A stretch of 64,000 nucleotides of DNA, taken from assembly GCA_910579655.1 (NCBI GenBank), contig CAJTVE010000006.1:1-64000 (forward strand), written 5' to 3'. Below are positions 9,684-18,933 of this stretch, piece by piece. Position 1 is the stretch's first letter, and the number at the start of each line of letters is the position of its first letter. The translations under genes were made by a program, and so were the position numbers. The notes under the pieces are model-generated. The model had not been told where the DNA came from. It worked only from the letters and a program-made list of their open reading frames with translations, and searched no databases. This DNA is from an uncultured Allobaculum sp. (GTDB lineage: Bacteria > Bacillota_I > Bacilli_A > Erysipelotrichales > Erysipelotrichaceae).

Positions 9684-10005
9684 AAGAGTTCTCACTTTCT
9701 TGTTTCTTATTTCGTTGTCTTTGCAGACTATAGTTTGTTTGTCAGAGAGCGTAAGGTTCATACTCATGCAGAAAACCAGGAAATTGCAATTTTCCAAAGC
9801 AGAGGCAGCAGGCTGACGGAAAGCAATGAGGGGAGATGGAGAAGACCAGGATGAATCCCTGTCATGACTGCTGCCAGAACGCTCTGGGAATTTTTGATGG
9901 GTCAGAGTAAATCAAAAGTAAATCTTTGCGTCAGGTAAATCTTTGAGGATTGGTCAGGCTTTCTCTTTGATTGTCATCTGGGAAACCATTGAGAAAAAGG
10001 AACTT
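9684..10005. other. Intergenic, 322 bases
   Basis: Upstream of the GH78-like gene. It contains a short direct repeat GTAAATCTTTG near 9918 and 9935; no gene or terminator is seen. Confidence 0.4.
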
Positions 10006-11307
10006 TTAGTGGATTTCAGCAATTTGTTCCAAATCAGCGAGATCTGCCGCGTTATTGGTGGTTGTGCCTACGTTGTGTTTTTTCTGCAGACGGATCTGGA
10101 TGAATCCGGCAACGCCAGCGGCTGCAATCAGTCCCGCAAATCCCATCATGGTCATGTAGATGTTTTCTGGCAGAACCAGAGTTGGCGTGATGACGGCGAA
10201 GGCTGCACATAACAGACGGGAAGTGCCGTTGATGAATCCCTGGATGCCGCTGCGAACACTCGATGGGAAGGATTCCTGAGTCCAGACTTTATACATGGCT
10301 TCACCGGCTAAAGTAGAACCAACGTTCTGGAAAGCCAGGCAAAGAACAATTAAGAGGATGGAAGTTCCGGAGTTGGCAAGACCAACCAGTGCGGCAATCA
10401 TCACGATAATTCCAATTCCAAAAGCGATGTTGCGATATTTTCCGCCAGCAATTTTGGAGAACAGCTGGGCAATGACCAGGCAGACAAGAGTCAGGACCAC
10501 GCCGCATCCGGTTGCCAGTGTCTGAGAAGCATTTGCTTTTACAAGCATGAAGGTCTGGAACTGACCGAAGGTATTGGCCAGTAAGTTCCATCCGCAATAG
10601 AAGAACAGGATGCAGATCAGAAATGCCAGGTAAGGCTTGGAATGATCTTTGAATAAAACCTGGAATACAGAGGCTTGTTTTGTATTGGAAGCTGTGCTGG
10701 TTTCATCAGGCGCATTGGCATGGATTTTTTGAACGGCTTTGTTTTTCGTCCGGTAATAGATTGTTACCAGAGCAATCAGGCAAAGAACACCCATTGCGAT
10801 GCGGGCCGACCATGCGCCGCCAAGCCCTGAAGTAACGAAGGCAATGAGAGTGGACAGTAAGATACCGATAGTCCAGTAAACCTGCGAACCGGAAACCAGT
10901 TCCGCACTGATTTTTTCATTTGGAGCGTCATGGGAGAGCATCGTCAGGCTGACTGGTAAGTCACAACCGCTCGCAAATCCGGCAAGAATGGCGCCAGCCA
11001 GTAACATCCAGTAGCTGCTGGCAGCCATGCAAAGAGCGGCACCAGCCAGGAAAACCACATTCATCCAGTCGAAGGTTTTGCGCAGGCCAAATATTTTGGT
11101 AATCTGGCCGGTCAGCAGCGAGCCAAGAGCGATCGCAAAGGTCAGAGCACCGGAGATAGTTCCAACCTGGGCGTCATTCAGAACTAAAGCGCTTTGCCAG
11201 ACTGTGATGGTGCTGGCAAGGGAGACGATGATGCCAGACCCAAGAACGGATCCAAATCCAGCCGCATAAAGAAGCGGTTTGTAGTTTTTAATCGAAGAAG
11301 TCGTCAT
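10006..11307 (-). CDS. MFS transporter, probably for a glycoside or sugar
   Basis: A 433-residue membrane protein with twelve predicted spans in two six-helix halves joined by a charged loop (about 190-220, KNKAVQKIHANAPDETS). It carries a GQITKIFGLRKTF segment resembling the MFS loop 2-3 motif. It sits between the GH78-like enzyme and a second transporter of the GPH family, all on the minus strand, so uptake of the same glycosides is the best guess. An AT-rich inverted repeat (11373-11396) lies upstream of the start. Substrate and coupling ion cannot be read from sequence. Confidence 0.75.
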   Translation of the reverse strand: MTTSSIKNYKPLLYAAGFGSVLGSGIIVSLASTITVWQSALVLNDAQVGTISGALTFAIALGSLLTGQITKIFGLRKTFDWMNVVFLAGAALCMAASSYWMLLAGAILAGFASGCDLPVSLTMLSHDAPNEKISAELVSGSQVYWTIGILLSTLIAFVTSGLGGAWSARIAMGVLCLIALVTIYYRTKNKAVQKIHANAPDETSTASNTKQASVFQVLFKDHSKPYLAFLICILFFYCGWNLLANTFGQFQTFMLVKANASQTLATGCGVVLTLVCLVIAQLFSKIAGGKYRNIAFGIGIIVMIAALVGLANSGTSILLIVLCLAFQNVGSTLAGEAMYKVWTQESFPSSVRSGIQGFINGTSRLLCAAFAVITPTLVLPENIYMTMMGFAGLIAAAGVAGFIQIRLQKKHNVGTTTNNAADLADLEQIAEIH

Positions 11308-11372
11308 AGTTATGCCTTTCTTTTCCTGTTCGATAAGTGGGAATAGAACTTAAAATGCATGTTTCAACTGCA

Positions 11373-11396
11373 ATATTTTAGAAATCACTAAAATAT
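11373..11396. promoter_or_regulatory. Perfect 9-bp inverted repeat upstream of the MFS gene
   Basis: ATATTTTAG and CTAAAATAT are separated by 6 bases, about 66 bases upstream of the MFS start. The symmetry suggests an operator, but no T-run or second site supports a specific factor. Confidence 0.4.
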
Positions 11397-11662
11397 ATAG
11401 GCATGCAGAGTCTGTCTGCCATCTGTTTAGAGGTGGGATCGCGTTTTTCAGTTTTGAGAGATGATCTTTTACGCTGAAAGGGACAGCTTAGAGATCTCTG
11501 GGTTATTGATGACTCTGAAATCCAGATTCAACAGGGGGATGGATTTCAGACCTTTTCTGGCGGGGCTTTGCCTGGATGGAAAGAAAATTCCGACAAAAAT
11601 CCGCCATGGTTAAGGCCGTTATGGATCTAAGTGTTGGTGATGCGGGGAAAACAGAGAGTAAG

Positions 11663-13039
11663 TCAGTTTGCAACAGAAGTTTTCTTTCCTTTTTCAAGGT
11701 CGGCGCGGATCTTTGGATAAACGGAATCCAGATTGTAAAAAGCCATGATGATCATGGAAATCACGATGCAGACAATCGGGATGTACAAGTACATCAGGCG
11801 AATGGCGGCCAGCGCATTGGCTGTCTGAACTTGGGAGCCGCCGATATAGCCGCCCCAGCTGATTAACAGACCGGAGATACCGCCAGCGGCAGCTTGAGCC
11901 ACTTTGCCAAGGAAACCATTAACAGCGGACAGGGAACCCGAAGTATCCACACCAGTTTTCCAGATGCCGTAGTCAACAGGATCAGCCTGCATCGAGAAGT
12001 AAATTGAGTTTTTCAGACCATATCCAATGGCACTTAATGCGGCACCGATATAGATGGCAATTCGATTCAGGCCGCCGGCCCAGATGACCAAAAGCCCAAT
12101 CAGCTGCAGGCCGCTGCCCAGTTCAAACAGGGTGCGCTTTTGCATCATCTTCGATAAGAAGGGGACACAAAGGTTTGCACCAACGGGAACGATCGACATG
12201 ATTGTTGCGACAGTCACGGAAAGCTCAGCACTGCCCAGCACAGCGGTGTAATAGTAGACCAGCGCCCCGGCCTGCAAGAAGTAGCCGCCCCACATAAACA
12301 GGATATTGAGCGCGAAAATTTTCCAGGGACCATTGTGGGCAAGGGATCGCAGGGCATCCAGCAACGATGTCTTTTCTTCCTTTTCATCTTCGGTGGTGTT
12401 TTCCCGAACAGTGAAGAATGTGAAGAAGAAAATCAGGGAGCTGATGATGCCGAAAATCAGCATGACGATTCGAAAGCCTTTGCCCATATCAGCCCCGCCC
12501 AGGCTGGAAACCAGTTTAAGGGCGAAGGCACTGACAATGCTCGAACCTAGGAAGGCAAAGAACTGACGGGTCGTTGCAAGGTTGGTTCTTTCATCGGAAT
12601 CTTCACTTAAAGCGGGAAGAATGCTGGCCATTGGAATATTGACGACCGTATACATAAAGGACAGACCAATATAGGTGACATAGCACCAGGCCAGGCGGCC
12701 TCCTTCACTCCATCCGGAAGGAACGCTGAAAGCCAAATAGGCAAAGATCGCAAAGGGAATTGCACCCCATAAAAAATAAGGTCGTGATTTGCCCCAGCGG
12801 GTGTGAGTATGGTCGATCGCATAGCCAATCAGCAAGTCCGTAATGCCGTCGATAAATCGACAGACAACGAACATGCCTGCGATAGCAAGACCATTGAGGT
12901 TGGCAACATCGGTATAGTAGTAAAGCAGATACAGGGAGATCATCTGCCAGATCAAATTGCAGGCAAAATCCGCAGAGCCGTAGCCAATACGCTGGCGCCA
13001 CTGCATGGATTTTGTGGGGGATTTCATGGTGGTATCCAT
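11663..13039 (-). CDS. GPH-family (MelB-like) glycoside/cation symporter
   Basis: A 458-residue protein with about twelve membrane spans. It opens with a GYGSADFACNLIWQM helix and the diagnostic GPH loop DGITDLLIGYAIDHTHTRWGKSRPY (about 64-88), which carries the cation-binding acidic residues. It would import a glycoside, pentoside or hexuronide with Na+ or H+. The ATG is preceded by GAGAGGAAAACTT. It lies between an AraC regulator and the MFS gene, and a candidate cre site lies upstream. Two transporters of different families in one cluster suggest more than one substrate. Confidence 0.85.
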   Translation of the reverse strand: MDTTMKSPTKSMQWRQRIGYGSADFACNLIWQMISLYLLYYYTDVANLNGLAIAGMFVVCRFIDGITDLLIGYAIDHTHTRWGKSRPYFLWGAIPFAIFAYLAFSVPSGWSEGGRLAWCYVTYIGLSFMYTVVNIPMASILPALSEDSDERTNLATTRQFFAFLGSSIVSAFALKLVSSLGGADMGKGFRIVMLIFGIISSLIFFFTFFTVRENTTEDEKEEKTSLLDALRSLAHNGPWKIFALNILFMWGGYFLQAGALVYYYTAVLGSAELSVTVATIMSIVPVGANLCVPFLSKMMQKRTLFELGSGLQLIGLLVIWAGGLNRIAIYIGAALSAIGYGLKNSIYFSMQADPVDYGIWKTGVDTSGSLSAVNGFLGKVAQAAAGGISGLLISWGGYIGGSQVQTANALAAIRLMYLYIPIVCIVISMIIMAFYNLDSVYPKIRADLEKGKKTSVAN

Positions 13040-13119
13040 AAGTTTTCCTCTCTTCTTTTTTCTTTGTCAACTTCGTTTGGGCCGGCTTTCTTTGTTGATT
13101 GACACCTAAAGAATATTTC

Positions 13120-13134
13120 GAAAAAGCGTTTTCA
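13120..13134 (-). promoter_or_regulatory. Candidate cre (CcpA) site
   Basis: On the minus strand this reads TGAAAACGCTTTTTC, one mismatch from the cre consensus TGWAARCGYTWNCW. It lies about 80 bases upstream of the GPH transporter start, consistent with carbon catabolite repression. Confidence 0.4.
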
Positions 13135-13358
13135 AACAGTGTGGATCATGACAAGATGCTTTGATTTTTTTTGATGTTTTCCTTTGATAAAGTCCGGTAA
13201 GGAAAGACGAATAGTCGCCAAAATACTTTAAATAAAAGATAGACACGACGAAAAGTAGAGAAAATCCGGGGCGCTTTGAGTGGGTTCAAAGAAGAAAAGG
13301 CGATCGGACGGGACAGAAACCATCAAGCCAGATAATTTTTGATTATGGCTTGACGGGC

Positions 13359-13396
13359 AAAAAAGGAGGCTGTCATAAATGAAAGACAGCCTTTTG
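13359..13396 (-). terminator. Rho-independent terminator of the AraC-family gene
   Basis: The stem AGGCTGTC/GACAGCCT (13367-13374 with 13385-13392) is followed on the minus strand by a T-run. Confidence 0.85.
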
Positions 13397-13463
13397 AAGT
13401 ACGATGAAAATGATAGAAGATAAATATATAAAATGCTTTAGATAGAGTAATATAAATTCTTCA

Positions 13464-14525
13464 CTATTCCTGATGGGCTTTGCGGTATTGAGAAGGGGAC
13501 TGATTCATCCGCTTTTTGAACAGGCGGGTAAAGTGCTCAATCGATTCGAATCCCGCACTGGAAGCAATCTCTGCAACCGAGCGGTCCGAAGTTTCTAATT
13601 GCGTGCAGACTTGATCAAATTTGATCTCTTGAACGATTGCAGTAAAGGATTTTTGCGTTGCTTTCTTGAGATATCGCGAAAGATAGGCAGTCGAATAGCC
13701 GAAATGGTCAGCCAGTTCGTTGAGAGTAATACTGCGATAGTTCTGCTCGATGTATTTAATGATTTCAACCGCCCGATTTTCAAGCTTCTGGGCATGCGGC
13801 AGACGAATCTGGTCTTCATAGTTTTGAAGCAGCAAGGAAAAAAACAGAACCAGCTGTGAGTTTTTGACCAGATTGCGATACTCACGGGCGCAAAGCTGCT
13901 GATCGAGCATATCCAGCAGTAGTTCCCGGAAGGAAAAGTCAGCCTGGGTAGAAGCATACACGTAGGCGTTTTGCTGATACAGATACAGGGAGCCGGAGAA
14001 GAAATCAGACAGAATGTTGGAATGACACAGCAGACTGTGAAACATGTTTGAAAAGGCAGCTCGAGAGATCAAGATATTGATGACGATGGAGTCGTCAAAC
14101 ACACCAATCGAATGCTCAGTAAACGGAGCGATCAGGCACAATTCACCAGTATGCAGAACAACTTTTTGCCCATCGATTTCATTGGTGCATTTGCCTTCGA
14201 ATACGTACAAGATCTCAAAGAACGTATGACGGTGCTTGAAGACAGGTGTATAGCGATTGTGTTTGCACAGCGTAATGGTTTCGTTGTCTTCCAGACGGAT
14301 TGAACCCATTTGTTCATCACGCATGTCGACCGGATACCAGCTCCCCTCTACTTCGGGAAAGATGAGTCTTTTCTTATACAGCTCGGCTCCCCGATCTTTC
14401 CATTGGTCATAAAAATTCGCAAACTGCTCAGGATCTTGCAGAGCATCATAGCGCTGATGATAAAACTGCTCGTGTTCATTTTCCTGGTACAGATATTCCA
14501 GAATTTTTTTCTCGTTTCGTTGCAT
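13464..14525 (-). CDS. AraC-family regulator with cupin sensor domain
   Basis: A 353-residue regulator. A cupin-like ligand domain (about 85-180) contains KHRHTFFEILYVFEG and GELCLIAPFTEHSIG. The C-terminal double helix-turn-helix (about 255-353) contains LNELADHFGYSTAYLSRYLKK and the AraC signature IASSAGFESIEHFTRLFKKRMNQSPSQYR. A GAAGGGA site precedes the ATG. It is upstream of, and co-oriented with, the GPH, MFS, GH78-like and ROK genes but has its own terminator, so it probably controls them in trans. The resemblance to RhaR/RhaS-type architecture agrees with a rhamnoside cluster, but the effector is unknown. Confidence 0.9.
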   Translation of the reverse strand: MQRNEKKILEYLYQENEHEQFYHQRYDALQDPEQFANFYDQWKDRGAELYKKRLIFPEVEGSWYPVDMRDEQMGSIRLEDNETITLCKHNRYTPVFKHRHTFFEILYVFEGKCTNEIDGQKVVLHTGELCLIAPFTEHSIGVFDDSIVINILISRAAFSNMFHSLLCHSNILSDFFSGSLYLYQQNAYVYASTQADFSFRELLLDMLDQQLCAREYRNLVKNSQLVLFFSLLLQNYEDQIRLPHAQKLENRAVEIIKYIEQNYRSITLNELADHFGYSTAYLSRYLKKATQKSFTAIVQEIKFDQVCTQLETSDRSVAEIASSAGFESIEHFTRLFKKRMNQSPSQYRKAHQE

Positions 14526-14859
14526 ACATTCCCTTCTTTCTATCCGGACTCTTTCTTTCTGAATTTCGACAGGGATGAGGATCGGCCCTGTTCAAAGTCA
14601 GATCAGTTCAAATTGCTTGGATCAATAGGAATCGATTTGGTCGTCTGCTGATTCAGACAGATAGAATTGCTTCTCTTAATGATTGTAAAACGATGTACTT
14701 TTCTGACAAAAAGAATTTGAGAATCGGTCGAATACCAAGAGAATTCAGAACAGATTGATTTGGGCAGGCAAAGAGCGAAGGGACAAGAGCTGTTTTGTGA
14801 AGAAGAATTTGTAGGAGAAAACGATCAGGGTAATAAACAATCAGGATAATAATAGAGGT

Positions 14860-15627
14860 ATGACAAATAGAAATATGACAAAAGAAAACCAACCTTTATC
14901 TCCAGCCAAAATTTCTTCGGCTTTGAATTCTGATGAGAATACCGAAAAGCAGACGACTGAATCTTCCTTTGAACAATTCATTGAAGCCATGAAAGCCTGT
15001 CGCCATTGTCAGAAAGACTTTGGCTTTGAGCCCCGGCCCATTCAATGGGGAAATCCAGATGCGAAGATTGTCCTGGTCAGCCAGGCGCCCGGGCAGAAAG
15101 TTCATGATCTGGGAAAACCCTTTTCAGATCTGAGCGGTAAAAAGCTGCGGCAGAAATGGTTTTATGTCACGGAAGAACAGTTCTATAATCCTTCAAATTT
15201 CTACTTTTCCATGGCCGGCCATTGCTTTCCTGGTAAAACCAGTAAAGGCTCTGATCGTAAGCCGCCTAAAGTCTGCTGGCAGCGCTGGACAAGCCAGGAA
15301 CTGGAGTATTTAAAACAGGCCGAATTGTTTCTGGTCATTGGTCAGGAAGCGGCAAGCCGGCTTTTTCCAAATCAGAAATTTGAAGATCTGGTTTTTTCCC
15401 ATCAGATCCTCTATGGCAAGCCTTGCTATGTTCTTCCACATCCATCACCTTTGAATTACCGCTGGACGAAAAAACATCCCGAATTTGAAGAACACTGGCT
15501 GCCGGAAATTCGCCAGAAAATTTATGAAATTCTTGACCTCCCCCAAGCACAGATGGAAACGTATCGGAATCTCAAATCGCCTCAAAAAGAAAGCTGGCAA
15601 AAAGGCGGATCGCAGAAAGAGTGTTGA
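14860..15627 (+). CDS. Uracil-DNA glycosylase superfamily protein (Fe-S type)
   Basis: A 255-residue protein with the superfamily motifs SQAPG (74-78, after VLV), GKPFSDLSGKKLR, and HPSPLNYRW near 215. Four cysteines, Cys47-X2-Cys50 and Cys122-X16-Cys139, match the spacing of the 4Fe-4S cluster in family 4/5 enzymes. It would remove uracil from DNA during base excision repair. A Ser/Thr/Glu-rich N-terminal tail of about 35 residues and a basic C-terminal tail extend beyond the domain. The start is either ATG 14860 or 14875. It stands alone between an AraC gene and a DUF1828 gene. Confidence 0.82.
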   Translation: MTNRNMTKENQPLSPAKISSALNSDENTEKQTTESSFEQFIEAMKACRHCQKDFGFEPRPIQWGNPDAKIVLVSQAPGQKVHDLGKPFSDLSGKKLRQKWFYVTEEQFYNPSNFYFSMAGHCFPGKTSKGSDRKPPKVCWQRWTSQELEYLKQAELFLVIGQEAASRLFPNQKFEDLVFSHQILYGKPCYVLPHPSPLNYRWTKKHPEFEEHWLPEIRQKIYEILDLPQAQMETYRNLKSPQKESWQKGGSQKEC

Positions 15628-15647
15628 CTGGATCTTGTTTTACGCCA

Positions 15648-15694
15648 GAAAAAAAGCGCCAACAAGGATAAGGATCCTCAAGTTGACGCTTTTT
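15648..15694. terminator. Bidirectional terminator between convergent genes
   Basis: AGCGCCAAC (15655-15663) pairs with GTTGACGCT (15682-15690) with one mismatch. It is flanked by an A-run on the left and a T-run on the right, serving the convergent UDG and DUF1828 genes. Confidence 0.75.
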
Positions 15695-15716
15695 CTTTGG
15701 GGATAGCCAGAGATAT

Positions 15717-16460
15717 TCAGCTGAAATAATCAATATGGTTTGCTAATTCGGAGAATTTGAAACATTTGACATCGTATTGGGTGAGGACGTCATCAAAATC
15801 TCGAAAGACAGGATTATTGTCATTTACAATCACGATAAACTCAGATCCTTTATCACGGCTGTTTTTAATGTCTTCCCAAATAAAAGCCGAATTCATCGCT
15901 TTTTCTTTGGTTGCATGATTCACGGTTACGCAAAGCCGCTCCGGATGCCCTCGACTTTTTGAAAAGCAAAAATGAATAGCTTGATTAAGACCACTTCGAC
16001 CTTTGATTTCGATGGAAGGCACATACGGTACATCGTTTTCATCAAAAAATAGTTTAATGTCATCCATAAAAAGCGAAGCGACTTGATTCTTAGATGTTAT
16101 GTACATATCGTCAATCTGAAGCATGATCTGACCAAATGAATGGAGGTCTTGTGGCAGACGCGTGCGCTTGGATTCCATTCGCAGTTCCATATCTGTCAAG
16201 GTGATATTATTAATTTCACAAAGATGCTCTATCGCTTCTTTTCTTTTCCCTGTTAGGTTTAAACCTGAGATGGCGAGATTGGTCAGAATGGAACCATCGT
16301 CACTGATTACAAAAGAATCGCCGTTTTTTTCGATATAAGCAGAAATCTGATCACCATTTCTGTCGAACAGGGGAAAAAGAAATTCCGTAGACTTTCCAAG
16401 ATTCCTGATTTTAGTGAAGCAGCGCAGATAATCCAGGTATTCTTGCTTTATGTTGTCCAT
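15717..16460 (-). CDS. DUF1828/DUF1829-domain protein
   Basis: A 247-residue soluble protein. The N-terminal half (about 15-105) resembles DUF1828 (TEFLFPLFDRNGDQISAYIE, DSFVISDDGSILTNL) and the C-terminal half (about 150-240) resembles DUF1829 (KGRSGLNQAIHFCF, FIVIVNDNN). The function is not established; such proteins often occur as accessory genes in Bacillota. An AAAAAAGGAGG site precedes the ATG. It is monocistronic and convergent with the glycosylase gene. No partner toxin, nuclease or recombinase is next to it. The assignment rests on recall of the domain signatures. Confidence 0.6.
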   Translation of the reverse strand: MDNIKQEYLDYLRCFTKIRNLGKSTEFLFPLFDRNGDQISAYIEKNGDSFVISDDGSILTNLAISGLNLTGKRKEAIEHLCEINNITLTDMELRMESKRTRLPQDLHSFGQIMLQIDDMYITSKNQVASLFMDDIKLFFDENDVPYVPSIEIKGRSGLNQAIHFCFSKSRGHPERLCVTVNHATKEKAMNSAFIWEDIKNSRDKGSEFIVIVNDNNPVFRDFDDVLTQYDVKCFKFSELANHIDYFS

Positions 16461-16777
16461 ACTCTCGTCCCCTCCTTTTTTGTATGTGAATCAGTTGAAT
16501 AGTGTTGGTCTGATATTGATAGGATCTGGTTCTACTACATTCATTTTACGAATGAAGGCAAGGTGATGATCAACCGGATCTTCATATTCAACATCAAATT
16601 TGACTGTTGCTCTGGTGCCGTATATTTCGTTGCAAACCTGAAGGTGAGGACTTTCCGACCTATAGGCAGTCCATGTTTGGCTTCACCCTGATAAAATGGA
16701 AAAAGAGTCATGTCCGAAAGTTTAGAAAAGTAAAGGACAAGGTAAACGCGCTGTCCTTGAAAAGGGATAAGCAGGAA

Positions 16778-16808
16778 ATAAAAAAACGCCTGCTCAGGTG
16801 CAGACGTT
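16778..16808 (-). terminator. Terminator downstream of tRNA-Gln
   Basis: AACGCCTGC (16785-16793) pairs with GCAGACGTT (16800-16808) with one mismatch, and a T-run follows on the minus strand. Confidence 0.65.
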
Positions 16809-16840
16809 ATTACGAAGTCAGTGCTTCGTTTCAATCAAAA

Positions 16841-16915
16841 TGGCTGGAGTAACTGGATTCGAACCAGTGAATGCAGGAGTCAAAGTCCTGTGCCTTACCG
16901 CTTGGCTATACTCCA
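16841..16915 (-). tRNA. tRNA-Gln (anticodon TTG)
   Basis: The minus strand folds into a full cloverleaf of 75 bases. The acceptor stem is TGGAGTA/TACTCCA, the anticodon loop CTTTGAC reads TTG, the T arm contains GGTTCGAATCC, and a genome-encoded CCA end (16841-16843) follows. It is a single tRNA gene with its own terminator. Confidence 0.96.
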
Positions 16916-16968
16916 AAATATGATCCTGAAAGTTTTAGGTAGACAGAGATCATACCTGAAGCATTGTA

Positions 16969-17421
16969 TCAAAGGGCCGAAATGATGTCAATCTGGTTTG
17001 TAAGCCGGTTTTTGAGGTAGCGGTATTGGGCTTTCAGGGCAGACTCGAGCATATTTTCGATGGCTGAAGCATTGATCCGGCGGGTCTGGTGCAGGATTTC
17101 ATCACCATCTTTAAGAATTAAAGAAGGGAAAATATAGCAGCGTTCCTTGCCAAAAACAGGTTTGACCTGCAGGCATTCATAGAGAATAGCGGCTTCTTCT
17201 TCAGAAAGGGAAGAAAACGAAACACTGTCATCGAAAAAAGCAGCGATCGCTTTTTGCTCGTCAAGGGTACAGTCAGTAAAAAACTGCAGACGCAGATTCA
17301 GGGCGTGAAACCAGGAACTGTAGCGGGAAGCAAGATCCAGCTTTTTTAAAGAGCTGGTTTCAGGCAGACTGGGAATCAGGATAAAAAGATCAAGTGGATG
17401 GTCTTTAAGGAGTTCTTTCAT
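16969..17421 (-). CDS. Conserved-looking hypothetical protein, 150 aa
   Basis: Not recognised. A soluble protein with a hydrophobic N-terminal strand (LDLFILIPSLPETSSLKKLDL), a helical acidic middle and a basic C-terminal helix (ALKAQYRYLKNRLTNQ). A strong AAAGGAGG site precedes the ATG, which supports a real gene. It is divergent from the MreB-like gene with 97 bases between starts, so the two may share a control region. No membrane span or catalytic motif is seen. Confidence 0.65.
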   Translation of the reverse strand: MKELLKDHPLDLFILIPSLPETSSLKKLDLASRYSSWFHALNLRLQFFTDCTLDEQKAIAAFFDDSVSFSSLSEEEAAILYECLQVKPVFGKERCYIFPSLILKDGDEILHQTRRINASAIENMLESALKAQYRYLKNRLTNQIDIISAL

Positions 17422-17518
17422 TCCGGGCCTCCTTTAGTTGTCTAGTTGTTCTAAAGCCAATATACAACATATGTATCTGATGTGTGAGTCGTTCGTCAAA
17501 GAAAAAGGAGAAAATGCC

Positions 17519-18481
17519 ATGGTCATAGCGGGAATTGATATTGGAGCTCATTCATTGCGTCTGGTTTTGCCCCACGAGGGACTGGTGTTTGAAGAACCGG
17601 CGCTGGGCGCTTTTAATGATAAAAACGAAATTCTGGCCATCGGGCACAAGGCGCTGGAATTGAAAGGAAAAAATGAGAAAATCAAAGTCCTCGCCCCGAT
17701 TCATGAAGGGACGGTGGATCTGCCGGTTCTGGAAGCCATTTTGGATGAGCTTTGTTATGAGTTCAAACTCTTTCGTATGTTTCAGAAGACCATCCTGCTG
17801 GTGAGCTATCCAACCGTTCTTTCCGATGACATGATCGAACGTCTCAAGGATGCCTTTATGACCCTTGGTGCCAACGCGATTTACTTTGATCAGGAGATCT
17901 GGATTTCAGCGGTCGGCAGCGGCCTGGACTTATTCCTGCCGGTTTCAAGTTGTGTATTAAATGTCGGATTTTCAAATTGCGACATTGCCTTATTTCATCA
18001 GGGCAGTATGGAGGCAAGATGGTCTTCGAGGCTTCACAATGGAGAAAAGGCCGCTGAACTGGTCAGTCGCTGGCTTGAGCGAAAGGAGAATATGGAAGTG
18101 TCTCCTTCCACCATCGACCTGCTGGTCCAGAAACTGGGGACAGTGAAATTAACCCAGCAGCCAAAAGCCATCAAAATCCGGGGCATTGACCTCAACAGTC
18201 AGGCTTTACGGGAACTGGTCGTCAATGAAAATGACATGGCGGCAATTCTTGCACCGCTGGCCCGTGAACTGGGACAGTGGGTTTCACGGTTTCTTGACAG
18301 TCTGGATGAACAGCATCGAAAGGATATTAAGGACCGGGGAATCATCGCCTCAGGTGGAACGATGAAAATCAAAGGGCTGGCCGAAGCGCTGCAGACCCTG
18401 GCAGACTGCCCCGTGTATGTGACCGATGCGCCGGATCATACCGCCGCAAAGGGGCTTGAAGCTTTGATGAGTACGCTGTAA
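17519..18481 (+). CDS. MreB-like actin-family ATPase
   Basis: A 320-residue protein with actin-fold nucleotide motifs: phosphate-1 GIDIGAHSLRL near the start, phosphate-2 NVGFSNCDIALF (about 150), and the adenosine motif ASGGTMKIKGLAEAL (about 280-294). An ILLVSYPTVLSDDMIERLKDAF segment matches the MreB core. It would polymerise at the membrane and guide cell-wall synthesis. It is diverged from canonical MreB (the usual DLGTANT is DIGAHSL), so it may be a paralog with a special role. The ATG at 17519 is preferred to an earlier in-frame start because AGGAG ends 8 bases before it. It precedes infA-rpoA on the same strand, with a promoter between. Confidence 0.75.
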   Translation: MVIAGIDIGAHSLRLVLPHEGLVFEEPALGAFNDKNEILAIGHKALELKGKNEKIKVLAPIHEGTVDLPVLEAILDELCYEFKLFRMFQKTILLVSYPTVLSDDMIERLKDAFMTLGANAIYFDQEIWISAVGSGLDLFLPVSSCVLNVGFSNCDIALFHQGSMEARWSSRLHNGEKAAELVSRWLERKENMEVSPSTIDLLVQKLGTVKLTQQPKAIKIRGIDLNSQALRELVVNENDMAAILAPLARELGQWVSRFLDSLDEQHRKDIKDRGIIASGGTMKIKGLAEALQTLADCPVYVTDAPDHTAAKGLEALMSTL

Positions 18482-18544
18482 AGCCCGAAAAGACCGGTTT
18501 AAGACAGGTTTTTGATCCTTAAAAGGTTTAAGAAGATCCTTCAA

Positions 18545-18573
18545 TTGCAAACCGGGACAAATAAAGTTATATT
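18545..18573 (+). promoter_or_regulatory. Predicted sigma-A promoter for infA-rpoA
   Basis: TTGCAA and TATATT are separated by exactly 17 bases, ending 56 bases upstream of infA. Confidence 0.65.
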
Positions 18574-18629
18574 GATATATGGCAATTTGTGCTTAAATTT
18601 ACAAAAGATAAAGGAGGTCTGGGGACTAC

Positions 18630-18848
18630 ATGGCAAAACAGGACATGATCGAACTTGATGGTTTGGTAATTGATACACTTCCAAATGCCGCTTTTAAAGT
18701 AAAACTGGAAAATGGACATGAAATTCTCGCCCATGTTTCAGGTAAAATCCGGATGCATCATATTCGTATTCTCCCGGGCGACAGAGTCAGAGTGGATATT
18801 TCACCATACGATCTGACTCGCGGCCGTATTACATTCAGATACAAATAA
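18630..18848 (+). CDS. infA: Translation initiation factor IF-1
   Basis: A 72-residue S1-type OB-fold protein with the near-invariant segments LENGHEILAHVSGKIRM and SPYDLTRGRIT. It occupies the 30S A site during initiation with IF-2 and IF-3. Full family length; the start follows AAAGGAGGT. In most Bacillota infA is followed by rpmJ, rpsM, rpsK, rpoA and rplQ; here rpoA follows after 85 bases and the ribosomal genes are absent. Confidence 0.97.
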   Translation: MAKQDMIELDGLVIDTLPNAAFKVKLENGHEILAHVSGKIRMHHIRILPGDRVRVDISPYDLTRGRITFRYK

Positions 18849-18933
18849 ACAAAGCTTTTTTGGCTTCTGGCTGTCCTTAGCGGCGGTCAAAACTGTACCA
18901 TAAATCAGAACTGGATTTTAAGGAGGTTTCACT

